Assembly (NCBI RefSeq): GCF_029227915.1
Contig: NC_079880.1
Span: forward strand, 31,553,501 to 31,617,500
Reading direction: 5' to 3'
Length of the DNA stretch: 64,000 nucleotides
Origin: Hydractinia symbiolongicarpus
Lineage: Eukaryota; Cnidaria; Hydrozoa; Anthoathecata; Hydractiniidae
Of this stretch, positions 52,098-63,338 are shown piece by piece. The notes below the pieces were generated by a model. That model saw only the letters and a program-made list of their open reading frames with translations. It had not been told where the DNA came from and ran no database searches. The position numbers and the translations under genes were made by a program. The number at the start of each line of letters is the position of its first letter. Positions within the stretch are counted from its first letter, which is position 1.

Positions 52098-53300
52098 TCA
52101 ATAATCAATTGATATTGGCTTGGTTCCACTACTTTTTTCTACAATGTTAATATAGTGATCATTAAATAATTCAGCAAGCTCACTGTCATTGGTTATCTGA
52201 GCACCATCTTTGATAATCATAATGTTATCATTGTTCAAACCACTTTTATTGGTTATAAACGGCTTAATAGTTTTCCAAAAAGTTTTATTTTCTACAATCC
52301 CAGAATCTATAACATTTTTAAAATACATTTTTATGGCTTTCTTTCTGAGGCCAACACACTTATTTCTTTGTTTTTTATAGTTTATCTTGTTTTCTTCAGT
52401 AGGATCTTTATTGTATCGGTTTTTAAATCTTGACCTGGTATAAATAGCTTGCGTAAGTTCTTTATTCATAAAAGGTGCTTCATTTCCCCTGAGCAGTTTC
52501 TGTTTTAAAGGGGCATGCTTTTCAATAATAGAACTAAACGTTTTTGTCAAGTGGTCGTAATTTAAAGCAGTGTCGTTTTCATTAAAATCAAAACGTGTAT
52601 TCCTAACATCAGAAAGAAACTTTCTCTTATCAAACTTTCTGTTACTTCTATAAACAATTAGTTTTGGTTTCAATCTTACCAGATGAGATCTTAGGAAAGT
52701 TGTAATCATCAGATGATGGTCACTGAGTCCAGTCTCAGTAACCATAGTGTTTTGAAAAGACCTTTGTTTATTTGTTAAAATAACATCAATTGTTCACTTG
52801 CAAAACATGTTTTGTCTTTGACTAAGTTTTTTAGGTCAAAAGTATCGCAAAGAGAAGTTATGTAATGATAATTTATTATTTCATCTTTATTATGAGTATC
52901 AATGTTTATGTCCCCCATCACAATGATGTTATCACAAAATGAGAGTGTTTTGTTTAGAATTTTCTCCAAATCTTCAAAGAAACTTTGAAGATTAGAATGA
53001 CGTGGTGGACGATAAAGGGTGATAATAGTCCATTTTTTGTTTCTGATGTTTAGCTCACAACATATAATTTCATTACTTGTAAGGTTAGCTATGTTTATTT
53101 GCTTACAAACCACTCCCTTTTTCACATACTTAATTAGCCCACCCCCATTTTTATCCCAAACTTTTCTAGATCTTAATTCATAATCATCAATAGTAAATTG
53201 ACTATTTGGAAAAGTACTATCTAATTTTGTTTCAGATAATACAAAATAATCTGGAGCAAATTCACAAAGATTTCCCTTAAGTCAATTATTTTTTTCCTTA
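52098..53300 (-). pseudogene. LINE APE-like endonuclease and linker
   Basis: KWTIITLYRPPRHSNLQSFF, DNIIVMGDINIDTHN (GD-N catalytic motif) and, after a shift, GLSDHHLMITTFLR (SDH motif) place the endonuclease; KFDKRKFLSDV, APLKQKLLRGNEAPFMNKEL and SRFKNRYNKDPTEENK are the linker typical of Jockey/CR1-like LINEs. A stop or shift lies near 52775. Confidence 0.82.
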
Positions 53301-53799
53301 AACTATTTATGTTCAAATATCCTATCAATAGATTGAAAGGATTTTTGATTCTAATATCACAGACATTTTTCAGAGAATTTTGTAAATTATATGTAGAATC
53401 ATGTAATTGGTCAGTCTCAAATTGATCATTTAATTCCTTATTGCATTCAGAAGAAGTAACCCCATATGGATGTGTTACACCCTGGGAGCAGGATGCCGTA
53501 AGTTCAGTGCTTATCCTATCAGAAATTAGTATACATTCGTTTCTATAAAATCCAGACCTAAAAAATTATTTATATAAAATAAGAAATTATTAGCTAACAA
53601 AACTTTACCACTTTCCATTAGATGTAATCCATCTTTCCATAAATTAGATTCCATAATATTACTATTGTCGATAAAAATATAGCCATATTTCTTTGCCTCG
53701 TTCTTAAGTATATGATTTAACGATTTGATAAACTCAAAATCAATACGAGTACAGATAATAACACTTTAAATAAAAACTTTTTCGACGCCATGATCGATG

Positions 53800-54815
53800 T
53801 AAACGCGTCATAGTTTGATTATTTTTTATGCAATTTCATTAACCGATGATTTATTTCTCTTTATATCCAGCAAGTCGTTTATTCCAACATGCACAACTAC
53901 ATTTCTGGATTCTCATCTACTAAGGTTGGTAGAGAGTAAATTTTTAATATTTGAACCAGGAAAAACTTTAAATCTTGCTTCACCGTTTCTCAAATGATTA
54001 TTGAACTCTCGAGTATTTATGCCTTTTGCGATGCTGTCACTGATGATTCTAATCTTCTTTTTATTTTTACGGGTTTCAGATGATTTGATGTTATGTTGTA
54101 AAAGATCTCTTTCTGGAGAAAGGTTAATAACGGGATTTGGTCTTCTTATAGATTTATTTAGTTGTGGTGGTGCGTAACTTTGATTATTCGTAAGTGGTTG
54201 TGCGTCATAGTGATTATTGTTGTTTTGTTCGTTCTGAAGTGTACTAAACCAATTTGAAAGACTGAATCTATTATTATATCGTTTCTCTATTTTTCCCGAG
54301 GGACCTTTCTATACTTCGTTCCATTCATTGGTTTCTGATTTGTTTTTAATTTTTTCATGATTATTTTTGTTTATGTCTTGTAACAAAACGTCCCTCAACA
54401 AACTTTGAGATTCTTTTATCTCGTTTTTTAAAAAATCGTTTTCTTCCTTCAAGTGAACAACCAAATCATTTACCATATTTCTTCTTAATTTACCGACTTC
54501 ATACGAGACGTATTCTTTCAGGTCCGATACCAATTTAACTATTTCTTTTAAAACTTCAAAGTTTTTAACCTGTTGTAGTTCCTGAGCGAGAAGATCGAGG
54601 TGGTCTACTTTTTCATCTGGTTCTTGGATATCATCTCCCCCTTCTTCCCTATCAACACTCGTAATTTTGCCAGTAAAAATGTTTTTACTTATCCTATAGC
54701 TAGGTAATCCTCGTCTGTTTATGAGAAAAAGTTTATCAGTATCGCAAAGTCGTTGAACAGTATATTTTACCTTTTCTGGACTGAATTCTTTCGACTCAAC
54801 AATAATACTGTCCAT
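53800..54815 (-). pseudogene. LINE ORF1: coiled coil plus SGNH/GDSL esterase-like domain
   Basis: ATG 54815 begins MDSIIVESKEFSPEKVKYTV, with a coiled coil at roughly residues 70-150 (VKNFEVLKEIVKLVSDLKEY). Frame stops at 54309; further 3', in other frames, RIISDSIAKGI (S of the GDSL block), RFKVFPGSNIKNLLSTN and VVVHVGINDLL (the G-x-N-D block) mark an SGNH esterase. CR1-type LINEs are known to carry an esterase in ORF1. Confidence 0.7.
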
Positions 54816-55050
54816 ATCTGCACGTTTCTTCCATGAATATTTTTAATAGATTGCAAAACGCTTTCTTCTAATACTTCCATATCCTCGGTGTAATTTACTA
54901 AGATATCTTTAGCCGCCATCTTTCAACCTGCTGCGATATTTTGTGTTGGCATCCATGGGTTGAAATTCACGTTCCTATTACAGAGTTCCTGATAATGATC
55001 CATTATTTATTTTTGGATATATTCAAGTACTTGACTCGAAGGACATTTGA

Positions 55051-55203
55051 ATATTTTGGGAATTTCCCTTACTCATATTCTGTATGATTTAGCGTATGAC
55101 GTCATATATTGTTGTTTATATCATTTAATAATATTCTGTGTTGGTTACTGGCATTTGTATTATTCTGATTTCACGTATGCGTTGATGACGTCATGTATCT
55201 TAC
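55051..55203 (-). repeat. Polinton right inverted repeat
   Basis: Pairs with 35887-36039; two TGACGTCA palindromes at 55097-55104 and 55186-55193. Just outside (55204-55260) lies a diverged second copy of part of the repeat (TTTAATATTATTATGTGTTG), so this end has a tandem module. Confidence 0.85.
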
Positions 55204-55415
55204 ATTTAATATTATTATGTGTTGGTTATTGGTATTTAATATTATTTTTATTGATATCAGCATATGATTTCGTTTTTTTACTTGTTTTTTGGGATGAGGT
55301 GGTGGTGGAAGTGGTGGAAGCGAGGTTTTTTAGGGGTAAAGGTGTGGAAGGAGCAAAAACTGGTTATATTCACTCCTTATTATTACTAACACTTATTGTG
55401 TTGTTGTATTTTGCC
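55204..55415. other. Right flank of the Polinton
   Basis: Starts with a diverged repeat of the inverted-repeat module (to about 55260), then G-rich (GGTGGTGGTGG at about 55300) noncoding sequence. No target duplication recognised. Confidence 0.4.
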
Positions 55416-56057
55416 TACCGTGTTTTCCGGTATATAAGCCGCACATCGTATAACCTGCAGCTCAGCTTTTTTGGGGACTCATGAACTAGATGCTATGAGA
55501 TAGCCCGCACCTTCGTATAACCCGCAGAAAAATTCAATTGAGCTAGGTTGTGAAATACGTGTCAATTAAACCTTGGAGGAAAGAATACGGATTCCAAGAT
55601 TAAACCTAAAAATGATACCTGCTATATTGCTTTATTACCAATAACATATCATTTCAATGTGCTCAATGTGATTGCAAAGATATAAATAGATTGGAATTAC
55701 ATTCAACACAAAAGAAAAATGATCTCCAGAATTGTGTTTCAGAGAGAGCTCGTAATATTAACAATGGCAAGCAATAGAAAGTTAAAGAGTGCAATTTCAC
55801 TGTGTGAAAAAAATTAAATCACGTAGTTGAAGTAAGATTACGTAGATATAGGATCGCGCATGTAGTTATATTAATGTACGCATTTTATCCCGTGGGTACT
55901 ATTTTCTTCATTAAATGTATAAACTTCAAGTTTCACAATAAATGACAGAAAATATAAAACTTATCACATAACCCGCACCACAATATAACCCGCACAAACG
56001 ATGGAAGTCGTAAAAATCAACTTATAACCCGTGGGCTATATACCGGAAAATACGGTA
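55416..56057. mobile_element. MITE with TACCGTNTTTTCCGG ends
   Basis: Left end TACCGTGTTTTCCGGTATATA (55416-55436) pairs with 56037-56057 (20 of 21 positions). The outermost TA is probably the target duplication, as for Tc1/mariner-type elements. Inside, variants of ATAACCCGCAC recur about six times near both ends (55445-55525, 55965-56035). No coding capacity. Confidence 0.75.
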
Positions 56058-56183
56058 TAATTTTTTTTATCACAGACCATGTGTTTTTAATGTCATTTCT
56101 GCATCTTCTTAGCATTCTAGCATAGAAGTTTTTCTTATAAAGCTTTCTTAATTTTTCAAAAAGATTTTTATATGTTCTATACG

Positions 56184-56388
<205 letters not shown>

Positions 56389-56389
<1 letters not shown>

Positions 56390-56470
56390 GTAGTACTATT
56401 CTAACAGAGTAGTATTATTCTATCAGCAGGACTATTCTAACATAAAGTAGTATTATTCTAACCTGTTGTT
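56389..56470 (+). repeat. Cluster of (A)GTAGTA(C/T)TATTCTA(A/T)CA motifs
   Basis: Four close copies, at about 56388, 56408, 56427 and 56445. The same motif forms the ends of the MITE at 60500-61059. Confidence 0.7.
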
Positions 56471-57493
56471 ATAATAAGACCTCTCTGCAATCCATTTCCA
56501 AAGGGTAAATTTGACAGATTGTGAAATACAAAATTGTGCCCTGAATTGTTTCTGGATCTCATTTAATATCTGCTTTCGACATAATTTGGAATAGTAAACA
56601 AAAAAATGTGTTTTTTTCACCTAAGTATCGCTTTAGGCACTAATTGGTCGAAATATTTGAAAATGATTTTTTAGACAAAGATTAACACAGCAAAAAAAAG
56701 TATGCCGAACATGATGATGGCATTAAAAACACATTTTTTGTGACCTAAGTACCGCTTTCAGCAAGTTTAAAAATCATTTTTCTTTTTTTCACAAATTACG
56801 CAGGAAACATAAACACAACAGACCTATTTAAGTCCCACCTATCTTGAATTGTAATGTGTGGTTCTAATAGACCATTGTACTTATTCAGGTATTAGATTTC
56901 AGGAGGTCACAGGAACACAGTTTCAAAAGAAAATTTTGTTTTTAAATATAGCAGTTGTAGTAGGCTATTTATTGGATAAAAAGTTTGCGATTTTTTCAGG
57001 ATTTATGGACTTTTTCATGAAGAATAAACTTCGTTATTTGGTGGAAAAAAAGGCGAAAAACAATGCGACAGACAAATGAATTGCATAGAAGAAAGGGCTA
57101 GCGGTGCAATCTTCTCTTTTTTTTAGTCTGATAAACCAACTTGTTTTTCTAAAAAAATTGTTTTTTAGAAAGAGAGTATTGGTTTGTCTATTTACAAATA
57201 AAAATAATAGCTACACCACGTAATTAACACCAGCCCTATAATAATAAAAAAGTACGTTAAGAACATATGGAAAGTATTGGGGTTCGTTTACAATTGAAAA
57301 GATAATTAGAAATTCAATCATAACGGTTAATGAAAAAAATAAGCGTCGTTGCAACAAAAATTTATTAGTACCAGAAAGCAACTAAAACAAAATATTTCAA
57401 ACAGGGGTAAACATAAAAAGTCTTAGTCCTTTGATCGTTACTATTTGAATAGTATGTGACGCAAACTGGACTGGACCTAAATGTGGAAAAAAC
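56471..57493. other. Noncoding, with one satellite-related segment and a hairpin
   Basis: 56605-56745 on the minus strand is related to the 128-bp satellite of 31605-32470. A perfect 11-bp stem (TTTCTAAAAAA/TTTTTTAGAAA, 57146-57171, loop ATTG) lies between flanking AAACCAA and TTGGTTT. No gene supported. Confidence 0.5.
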
Positions 57494-57847
57494 TTATTGT
57501 TTCCTTTCGTAAGTATGTCTAGTACGCAGTTGAACAAATGAGTATTTTCCCAGCAATTCACAACCTTCCAAGCTTTCTAAAACTCTATACTCTGTAATTG
57601 GCCTAAATCTTATTATTTTAGCACATTTTGCTTGCAACTCTTTAATTTCACTACTTGAAAACATCTTTTTTCGTGCATTGGATTTTTTCGCCTCGATCTC
57701 GCTGTAGGATAAGGTGTCATCGAAGTTATCGTGATGTTCAGGATCTACTTCTGTTATTTCTCTACCAGATTGTTTGGTATGGTGAAAATCGACATCACTT
57801 ATATCGTTGGCGTTATCGTCGGCTTCAGTGTTTAGATCAAAGTGTGT
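57494..57847 (-). CDS. Unrecognised terminal coding exon
   Basis: On the minus strand, ATATATTTCAG (a good 3' splice site) ends at 57848 and is followed by 117 sense codons and TAA (57494-57496). The peptide is acidic at first (DDNANDISDVDF, EVDPEHHDNFDDTLSYSEIE), then basic/helical (AKKSNARKKMF, SSSEIKELQAKCAKIIRFRP) and ends HTYERKQ. There is no start near the 5' end, as expected for a last exon. Not recognised. Chance of 117 open codons in AT-rich DNA is low; composition looks coding. Confidence 0.5.
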   Translation of the reverse strand, partial: THFDLNTEADDNANDISDVDFHHTKQSGREITEVDPEHHDNFDDTLSYSEIEAKKSNARKKMFSSSEIKELQAKCAKIIRFRPITEYRVLESLEGCELLGKYSFVQLRTRHTYERKQ

Positions 57848-59340
57848 CTGAAATATATAATATGTTTAAACAGAGGAAATGACACCTTTCCTACACAGAC
57901 AATTTATAATAAATTCTTCATACGATGTTTCGACGTCTTTTTGGATACACTTTTTTACACACATTTGATTTTGACATGCATTTTAGGCGAAAGGAACCGA
58001 GTGCTAAGAACTTCACAACTTTAGTAAAGAAGATCACTTTGTATTTTTAAATGCATATTAAACACAATCGTTGAACATACGAAACATACATATCGTATCA
58101 CTTTTCCATTTACCCTGAAATTTTTAGTAGCTCTTTTTTTTCATTTTGGAATTAAAGGTAAAAAATTTTGATTCAAAGTAGTAAAAAAGGCTTCTTTACA
58201 ACCAAAAATACACTAAATAAGCCACATTTCATTAAAAAGGTGAATAAACCTTTTCGGACTTTTTGTCTAATTGGCACCTGAGTATATCGATAAATAGTGG
58301 TTACATAGTTGAATGTCATTAAAGTATCAAAATAATACTTTTTTTTGAATAATTTTAAACAAACTAGTCGTTTAACCCGTGGAACAACCCACGGAAATTA
58401 GCCGACGTAATTATTTCGCGCACCTGTTATGAGATTACTCTGTTGTAGCCATGGTTCCTGGAAATATACACTTATAAGCACGGAAGCAGTGTAAACTACA
58501 CTATTTTTTATAGTATAGATTATCGGAAGTAGTGTTACGCCGCTTTCTCGTAAAATTCATATATTTAACAAAAACTGACGCATTTTTACGACCTGATTGA
58601 GGTTAAGAAAGAGGCCTTTCTTGCAAATAGCTTTTAAAAAACCAAATTTGACATTTTCTTACACTTTTTGTTCAGTTAAAAACATAATAAGTTTCGGCAA
58701 AAAAAATTAAGCACATTCAGCTTTATTGTTGTCAAAAAAAAAAAAAAAATGGTTGAAGATGAAACAAAATTTTACAAATTAATATTCAAATTTATGTTTA
58801 GAAGAAACAAAAAATCACTTACATAATTTTTCTAAAATTTATTGTTCTCCTATTATCAAAAACTTGTTTTTTTTAATTTCCTTTCAAAGGCGCGAATAAT
58901 TAAAGCTTCTTTAATGAAATAGACAACGCCGCAACTTTGTTTGTCCGTGTAGTTATTTATAACAAAGAAACTGCATCGAAGGAACAATAAAAGTTAATTA
59001 ACCATGAATTTTGTATAAAAAAACTTTTTGAATTAAACTTTTGGACTACGCAAAAGACAAAATAAGAATAAAACTTTAAAATAGCGTAGCGAAAAGATCA
59101 GAGAGCTGCGCGCAATTTCGTGCGTGGTTAACACAAGATGCTTTTGACGCACGAACAGACAGACGGAATACGGCTATTATTATAGAGATATTGATAAAAA
59201 TATCTGTCGAACAATAGATCTTCTTTTTACAAAAATGCTGACGTCAGCAAGAAGTAATGCTGACAGCATGACTTCTTGCTGATTTTAATTTTCATATGAC
59301 AGACATAATTTATACCAAGCGCGCCAGTCAAAAAACGCAA
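57848..59340. other. Noncoding stretch
   Basis: AT-rich; upstream exons of the 57494-57847 gene may lie here or further right but none could be supported. Includes the hairpin-forming run AAGTCATGCTGTCAGCATTAC-type sequence near 59235-59282 (GCTGACGTCAGCAAGAAGT repeated inverted). Confidence 0.35.
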
Positions 59341-59650
59341 AATCAAGGGGAAAAACATTAGCGAATGACACCCTTCAATTATTTTCGCGGGAAAAACTTT
59401 CGCGACCTGTCATTTCTATAATTTTTTCGCGAGAATTACCTTTCGCGATGGGCGGTGGTGTTGAGAGCATTTGTCCTATTTTTGTTTCTTGTCTTTCAGT
59501 GAAGTACATGTTTCTACAAAAGAAATTAGCTACACAGAAAACAAAATTCGTGAGAATTAACTTTCGCGAAGAGGCTGTGTCAACATATTGTGCGGGAATA
59601 AACTTTCGCGATTGGGGCCACAAATCGCGAAATTTCTTTCGCTAAAGTTT
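59341..59650. repeat. Cluster of TTTCGCGA motifs (probable MITE remnant)
   Basis: ACTTTCGCGA or its relatives occur at about 59395, 59425 (inverted), 59442, 59562, 59602 and 59627 (inverted), usually within GCGxGAATTAACTTTCGCGA. This density of CG in AT-rich DNA is distinctive. Short frames across it look spurious. Confidence 0.6.
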
Positions 59651-60499
59651 CTTTCTTTGAAGTAATATCATTTCTGCTTAGAAATAAATTACTAGATCGA
59701 AATTTTAACATTCTGTTTGAAGTCTCTGACAGCCAAATAAAGGTGCTTAACAACATATCTTCCGTTTTATCATATTTCGTATTGCCCAAAAATGCAATTT
59801 TTCCTGATTTTTGGGTAAAATCCGAAAAAATCCTGTTAACCACGTGTGAAAACTTCCTAGAATGATTTTTGTTGATAAAAAGAAGTTATGTTGTTAGTCA
59901 CAAGTTTAAGTATCATCCTAGCGAAAGTTACTTTATTTTACGGATCTTGGAGGACCTCAAAAAAATTTAGGGGCTAGTGTCCAAAAATGGCCAATATCTA
60001 AGACTCTGGGAGGTATGTAACCTAAATATTTGGTAGGCAGGTGTCTAATAGATAAATACGAAAACTCAAAAAGTATCATAGCTATGCTACATAGCAAAAA
60101 GAAGAGGGGGAAAGGGGGGGAGGGGTTAGTCAGGAAGCGAACCGAATAGTGTTAATCCCAAAACTGACTGAAATGACACAAACAGTCATGCGAATACTTA
60201 AAAACTATTCTGAATGCTTACTTGATTGAATGAAGTTTTTTTCTTAAGAAATATTCATTCATAGTTACTTCTAAATAACAAAATCACGTTGTCTTCAAAC
60301 AGGGTTCTGTAACAAAAAAGGGTAAAAATTCATATAACTTGGATAGAAAACGTAGCCGCAAAATAGCGCTAGCTCGTCACGTGGCATTGTAACTTCGATT
60401 GTCGATTATTCTCCTGTCTCTAAACTCATCTGCAAAATAAGCTACACCTCCATTGCATAGCTTAACAGAGAAATATTACTGTACAAACTTTCGATTTTT
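59651..60499. other. Noncoding stretch
   Basis: No supported gene or repeat, apart from one more AGCGAAAGTTA at about 59920 and an A/G-rich run near 60100-60125. Confidence 0.4.
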
Positions 60500-61059
60500 T
60501 GAGTAGTATTATTCTAACATTAGAGATAAATACGTCTCAGCAGGTACCTGTAAGGAAAAATAATATAAAAAAAAGGTTTATCATTATACAGCTGCAGTCA
60601 TGTTACTTCTATTTCTAACATTATTTTTTAATTATTTTACTATATTTCAACGTAGGAAGAATTTTCGCTGAAATGTTGAAACTTGCTTCCGTGATTTTGA
60701 GCATCGCGTAAGCTGAGATATGTTTTACTTGAATTTTCGGCAAATTGAAAAATAATAACAATAAAACAAAAGAGACTCCAAATGTTTATTGTACTGTTAA
60801 AGGACATTTAAAACTTACCCCAAAAAATATAATCTGGGTGTGAAAGGGATTATGGGTAAGATTTTATTGCCAATTTATTGTAGTAGTACTATTCTAACAT
60901 GGTATTAATTTTTTAGCGTTTAAATAAATTTTAGACAAAATCCCTTGGTATATGAAATAAACAACTTATAAGTACACCATATATGAAAGGTTACCACTTG
61001 TAATCAAATAGAAAGAAAATTATGGCAATTTAAATTTCATGATAGAATAGTACTACTCA
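60500..61059. mobile_element. MITE-like element with TGAGTAGTATTATTCTAACA ends
   Basis: 60500-60519 and 61040-61059 are inverted copies (18 of 20 positions). A further direct copy lies at 60881-60899. No coding capacity and no clear target duplication. Directly followed by the second (TTA)n array. Confidence 0.55.
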
Positions 61060-61067
61060 ATAAATAT

Positions 61068-61439
<372 letters not shown>

Positions 61440-62808
61440 GAATATTTTAAAAGGATATACAAATCAGTTAAAAACTGCTATCAATCTGTGTCCTTTAAGT
61501 AAAAATAAAAACCTAAAAATATATAGATATAGTTAAAATATTAAATGTACACATAAAATTATTAATAAATAAAAAGATGTTTAGACTTCAAAATATTTAA
61601 GTTTCTTGTTGAATTCCTTTTCGGCTAATCGGATCTCTCTAGGTAACAAGTTATAAAGCTTCGCCCCCATGGCGAAAAAGCCTGACTTTGCAAACTCCAG
61701 CCTGACCTTAGGCAAAACAAGTCGAATATCTTTGTTTCTTGTCGTTTTTCTATAACGGTTTACTTTAAAATAATCTTGAAAATTTGAACACACGTTTCCT
61801 TCAATGCTTGATTGCATACCTATATAAGTCATTTTGTATAGAAACCGTTTTTATCGACATAATATTATCCGCTTTTGTTTTGAAATTTTTCAGTTTTTCT
61901 TTCTGAGTCGATGTCAAGTTCAATTGAACAATACAGTTGTATCTTAATGCTGATAAAATTATGCTCGTGTAAATTGCAACAGTAGCTTCTGGTGTTAGTA
62001 ACTGTCTCAACCTTTTCAGAAGGTAAAGTTTAGATGTGGCTTTTTCAGTTAACATCAAAGTTCGTTCCAAGGTTAAGGTATTGGTCGATACAAGTGCCGA
62101 GATACTTGTATGAATCTGTGCAGTTAATTTTATTTCTGTTGTAAAAAATATCAAGTTTCTTAGACCCACTAGCGATACGTTTTGCAGTTCCAAGGAGCAT
62201 GCATTCTGTTTTATTCTTCTTTAAATTTATAACTAATTCTTTTGCTTGGAAGTACGATGCAATTCCTTCTAGATCTTCGTTTAACAATTTCTGCACTTCT
62301 TCTGTCGTTTTTGCAGAAACAAAAACGACAGTATCGTCAGCAAATTCAATAACGTTGCAATTGATCAGGCAGTCTTCAAAGTCATTAAAAAATATAAGGA
62401 ATAAAATTGGTCCCAGTATTGATCACCGCATAACAGTGGCAACTGGTCTGATATTTCAAATTTTACTACTTGATGACATTCAAACAGGTAGTTAGCGAAC
62501 CATTTTAGAGCAAGTCCTTTTATTCCATGATTTTCTAATTTCAATAATAAGTTGTCATGACCCAACGTATCAAATGCCTTGGATAAATCAATGAAAACAG
62601 CACCTGATAATAGTCCTCTATCGCCTCCTTTTCTGATGGTGTCAATAAATAAAGTAGTTGCTAGCTCCATTGAACGCTTTCTTCTGTAACCGAACTGTTT
62701 ATCTGTAAGGAGGTTATTTTCTTCCAGGTAGTTCATAAGTTGGTGTTGAACAGCCTTTTCTAGTATTTTAGAAACAACGGGGAGTATAGACGGCTAGCTA
62801 TAATTGCC
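61440..62808 (-). pseudogene. 5'-truncated CR1/L2/Jockey-like LINE (RT)
   Basis: From 5': SILPVVSKILEKAVQHQLMN, KQFGYRRKRSMELATTLFID, GAVFIDLSKAFDTLGHDNLL (motif A), then a stop and shifted frames; VINLKKNKTECMLLGTAKRI, SYKYLGTCIDQYLNLG, SALRYNCIVQLNLTS and LYNLLPREIRLAE complete the RT thumb and C-terminus. The catalytic YADD region is damaged (EFADDTVVF readable near 62335). Truncated at the NYRP box; 3' tail is the ATT array. Confidence 0.82.
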
Positions 62809-63338
62809 AACCAAAAAAACCCATGCTTCATACCTTGAGGCGTGTACTACGATAAGGCTTTCAAAACTTGTATATGCACGTTCAGCTAGTTAATTAGACT
62901 ACATGGATTATAGCAACAAAGAATGCCTGATGCTATTCGACCTGCTGGATAAAGAGAAGGTAAAGTTTAAACAAAAAATGTCACAGCACTTTTTTCTAAC
63001 AACCATAGTAGACAAGTAATGTTCTTCGTTGCTTAATACTGCCATTATCCAACGGTTACAAATTACTACGTACAGGATTCTTCGATGTGATAAGGTACCA
63101 TTGCTAAATTTCGGCTAGCCTCGGATGTTGTTTGTTTTCTTCAAAAAAAGTGTTTGAAACTTCTGAAAAAACTATTATAACTTTATTATTTTGGCTAAAT
63201 CGTGATGACATATTAATTTAACATGTAAATATTCCTATACAATTAAAATATGGTGCTCTGCGCGCAATGTTTTAATAAAACTTTTATGCGACGAGAACAT
63301 CCCCCAAACTTTTTAAAATACCGATTTTTTCTTTGCAG
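62809..63338. other. Noncoding, probable intron
   Basis: No ORF. Ends with TTTTTTCTTTGCAG, a strong 3' splice site, at 63338. Confidence 0.45.

Larger units (their letters stand above)
50420..54990 (-). mobile_element. CR1/L2-like LINE with coiled-coil and esterase ORF1, inside the Polinton
   Basis: Minus-strand element: ORF1 (54815 to about 53800), APE endonuclease (about 53300-52780), RT (about 52745-50437). Frames broken by stops and shifts, but nearly full length. It lies between the DUF4116-like gene and the right inverted repeat. No poly(A); the 3' end is AT-rich near 50420. Exact ends and target duplication not resolved. Confidence 0.8.
35887..55203. mobile_element. Polinton/Maverick virus-like element (interrupted by a LINE)
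   Basis: Bounded by 153-bp inverted repeats (35887-36039, 55051-55203). Carries the diagnostic set: protein-primed DNA polymerase B, FtsK/HerA-type packaging ATPase, retroviral-type integrase with D,D-35-E spacing, double-jelly-roll major capsid protein and a penton-like protein, plus small membrane proteins of the kind found in cnidarian Polintons. Stops and frameshifts in PolB, integrase, MCP and several small genes show it is inactive. A CR1/L2-like LINE (about 50420-54990) lies inside the right end, so the element was about 14.7 kb. No 6-bp target duplication is seen at these ends, so the true termini may lie slightly outside. Confidence 0.92.

Noticed and set aside
55047-55484. Apparent membrane protein (MNILGISLTHILYDLAYD...) and its near copy on the minus strand at 35810-36043
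   Set aside because: The two similar peptides are the two Polinton inverted repeats read in opposite directions; no independent coding evidence.
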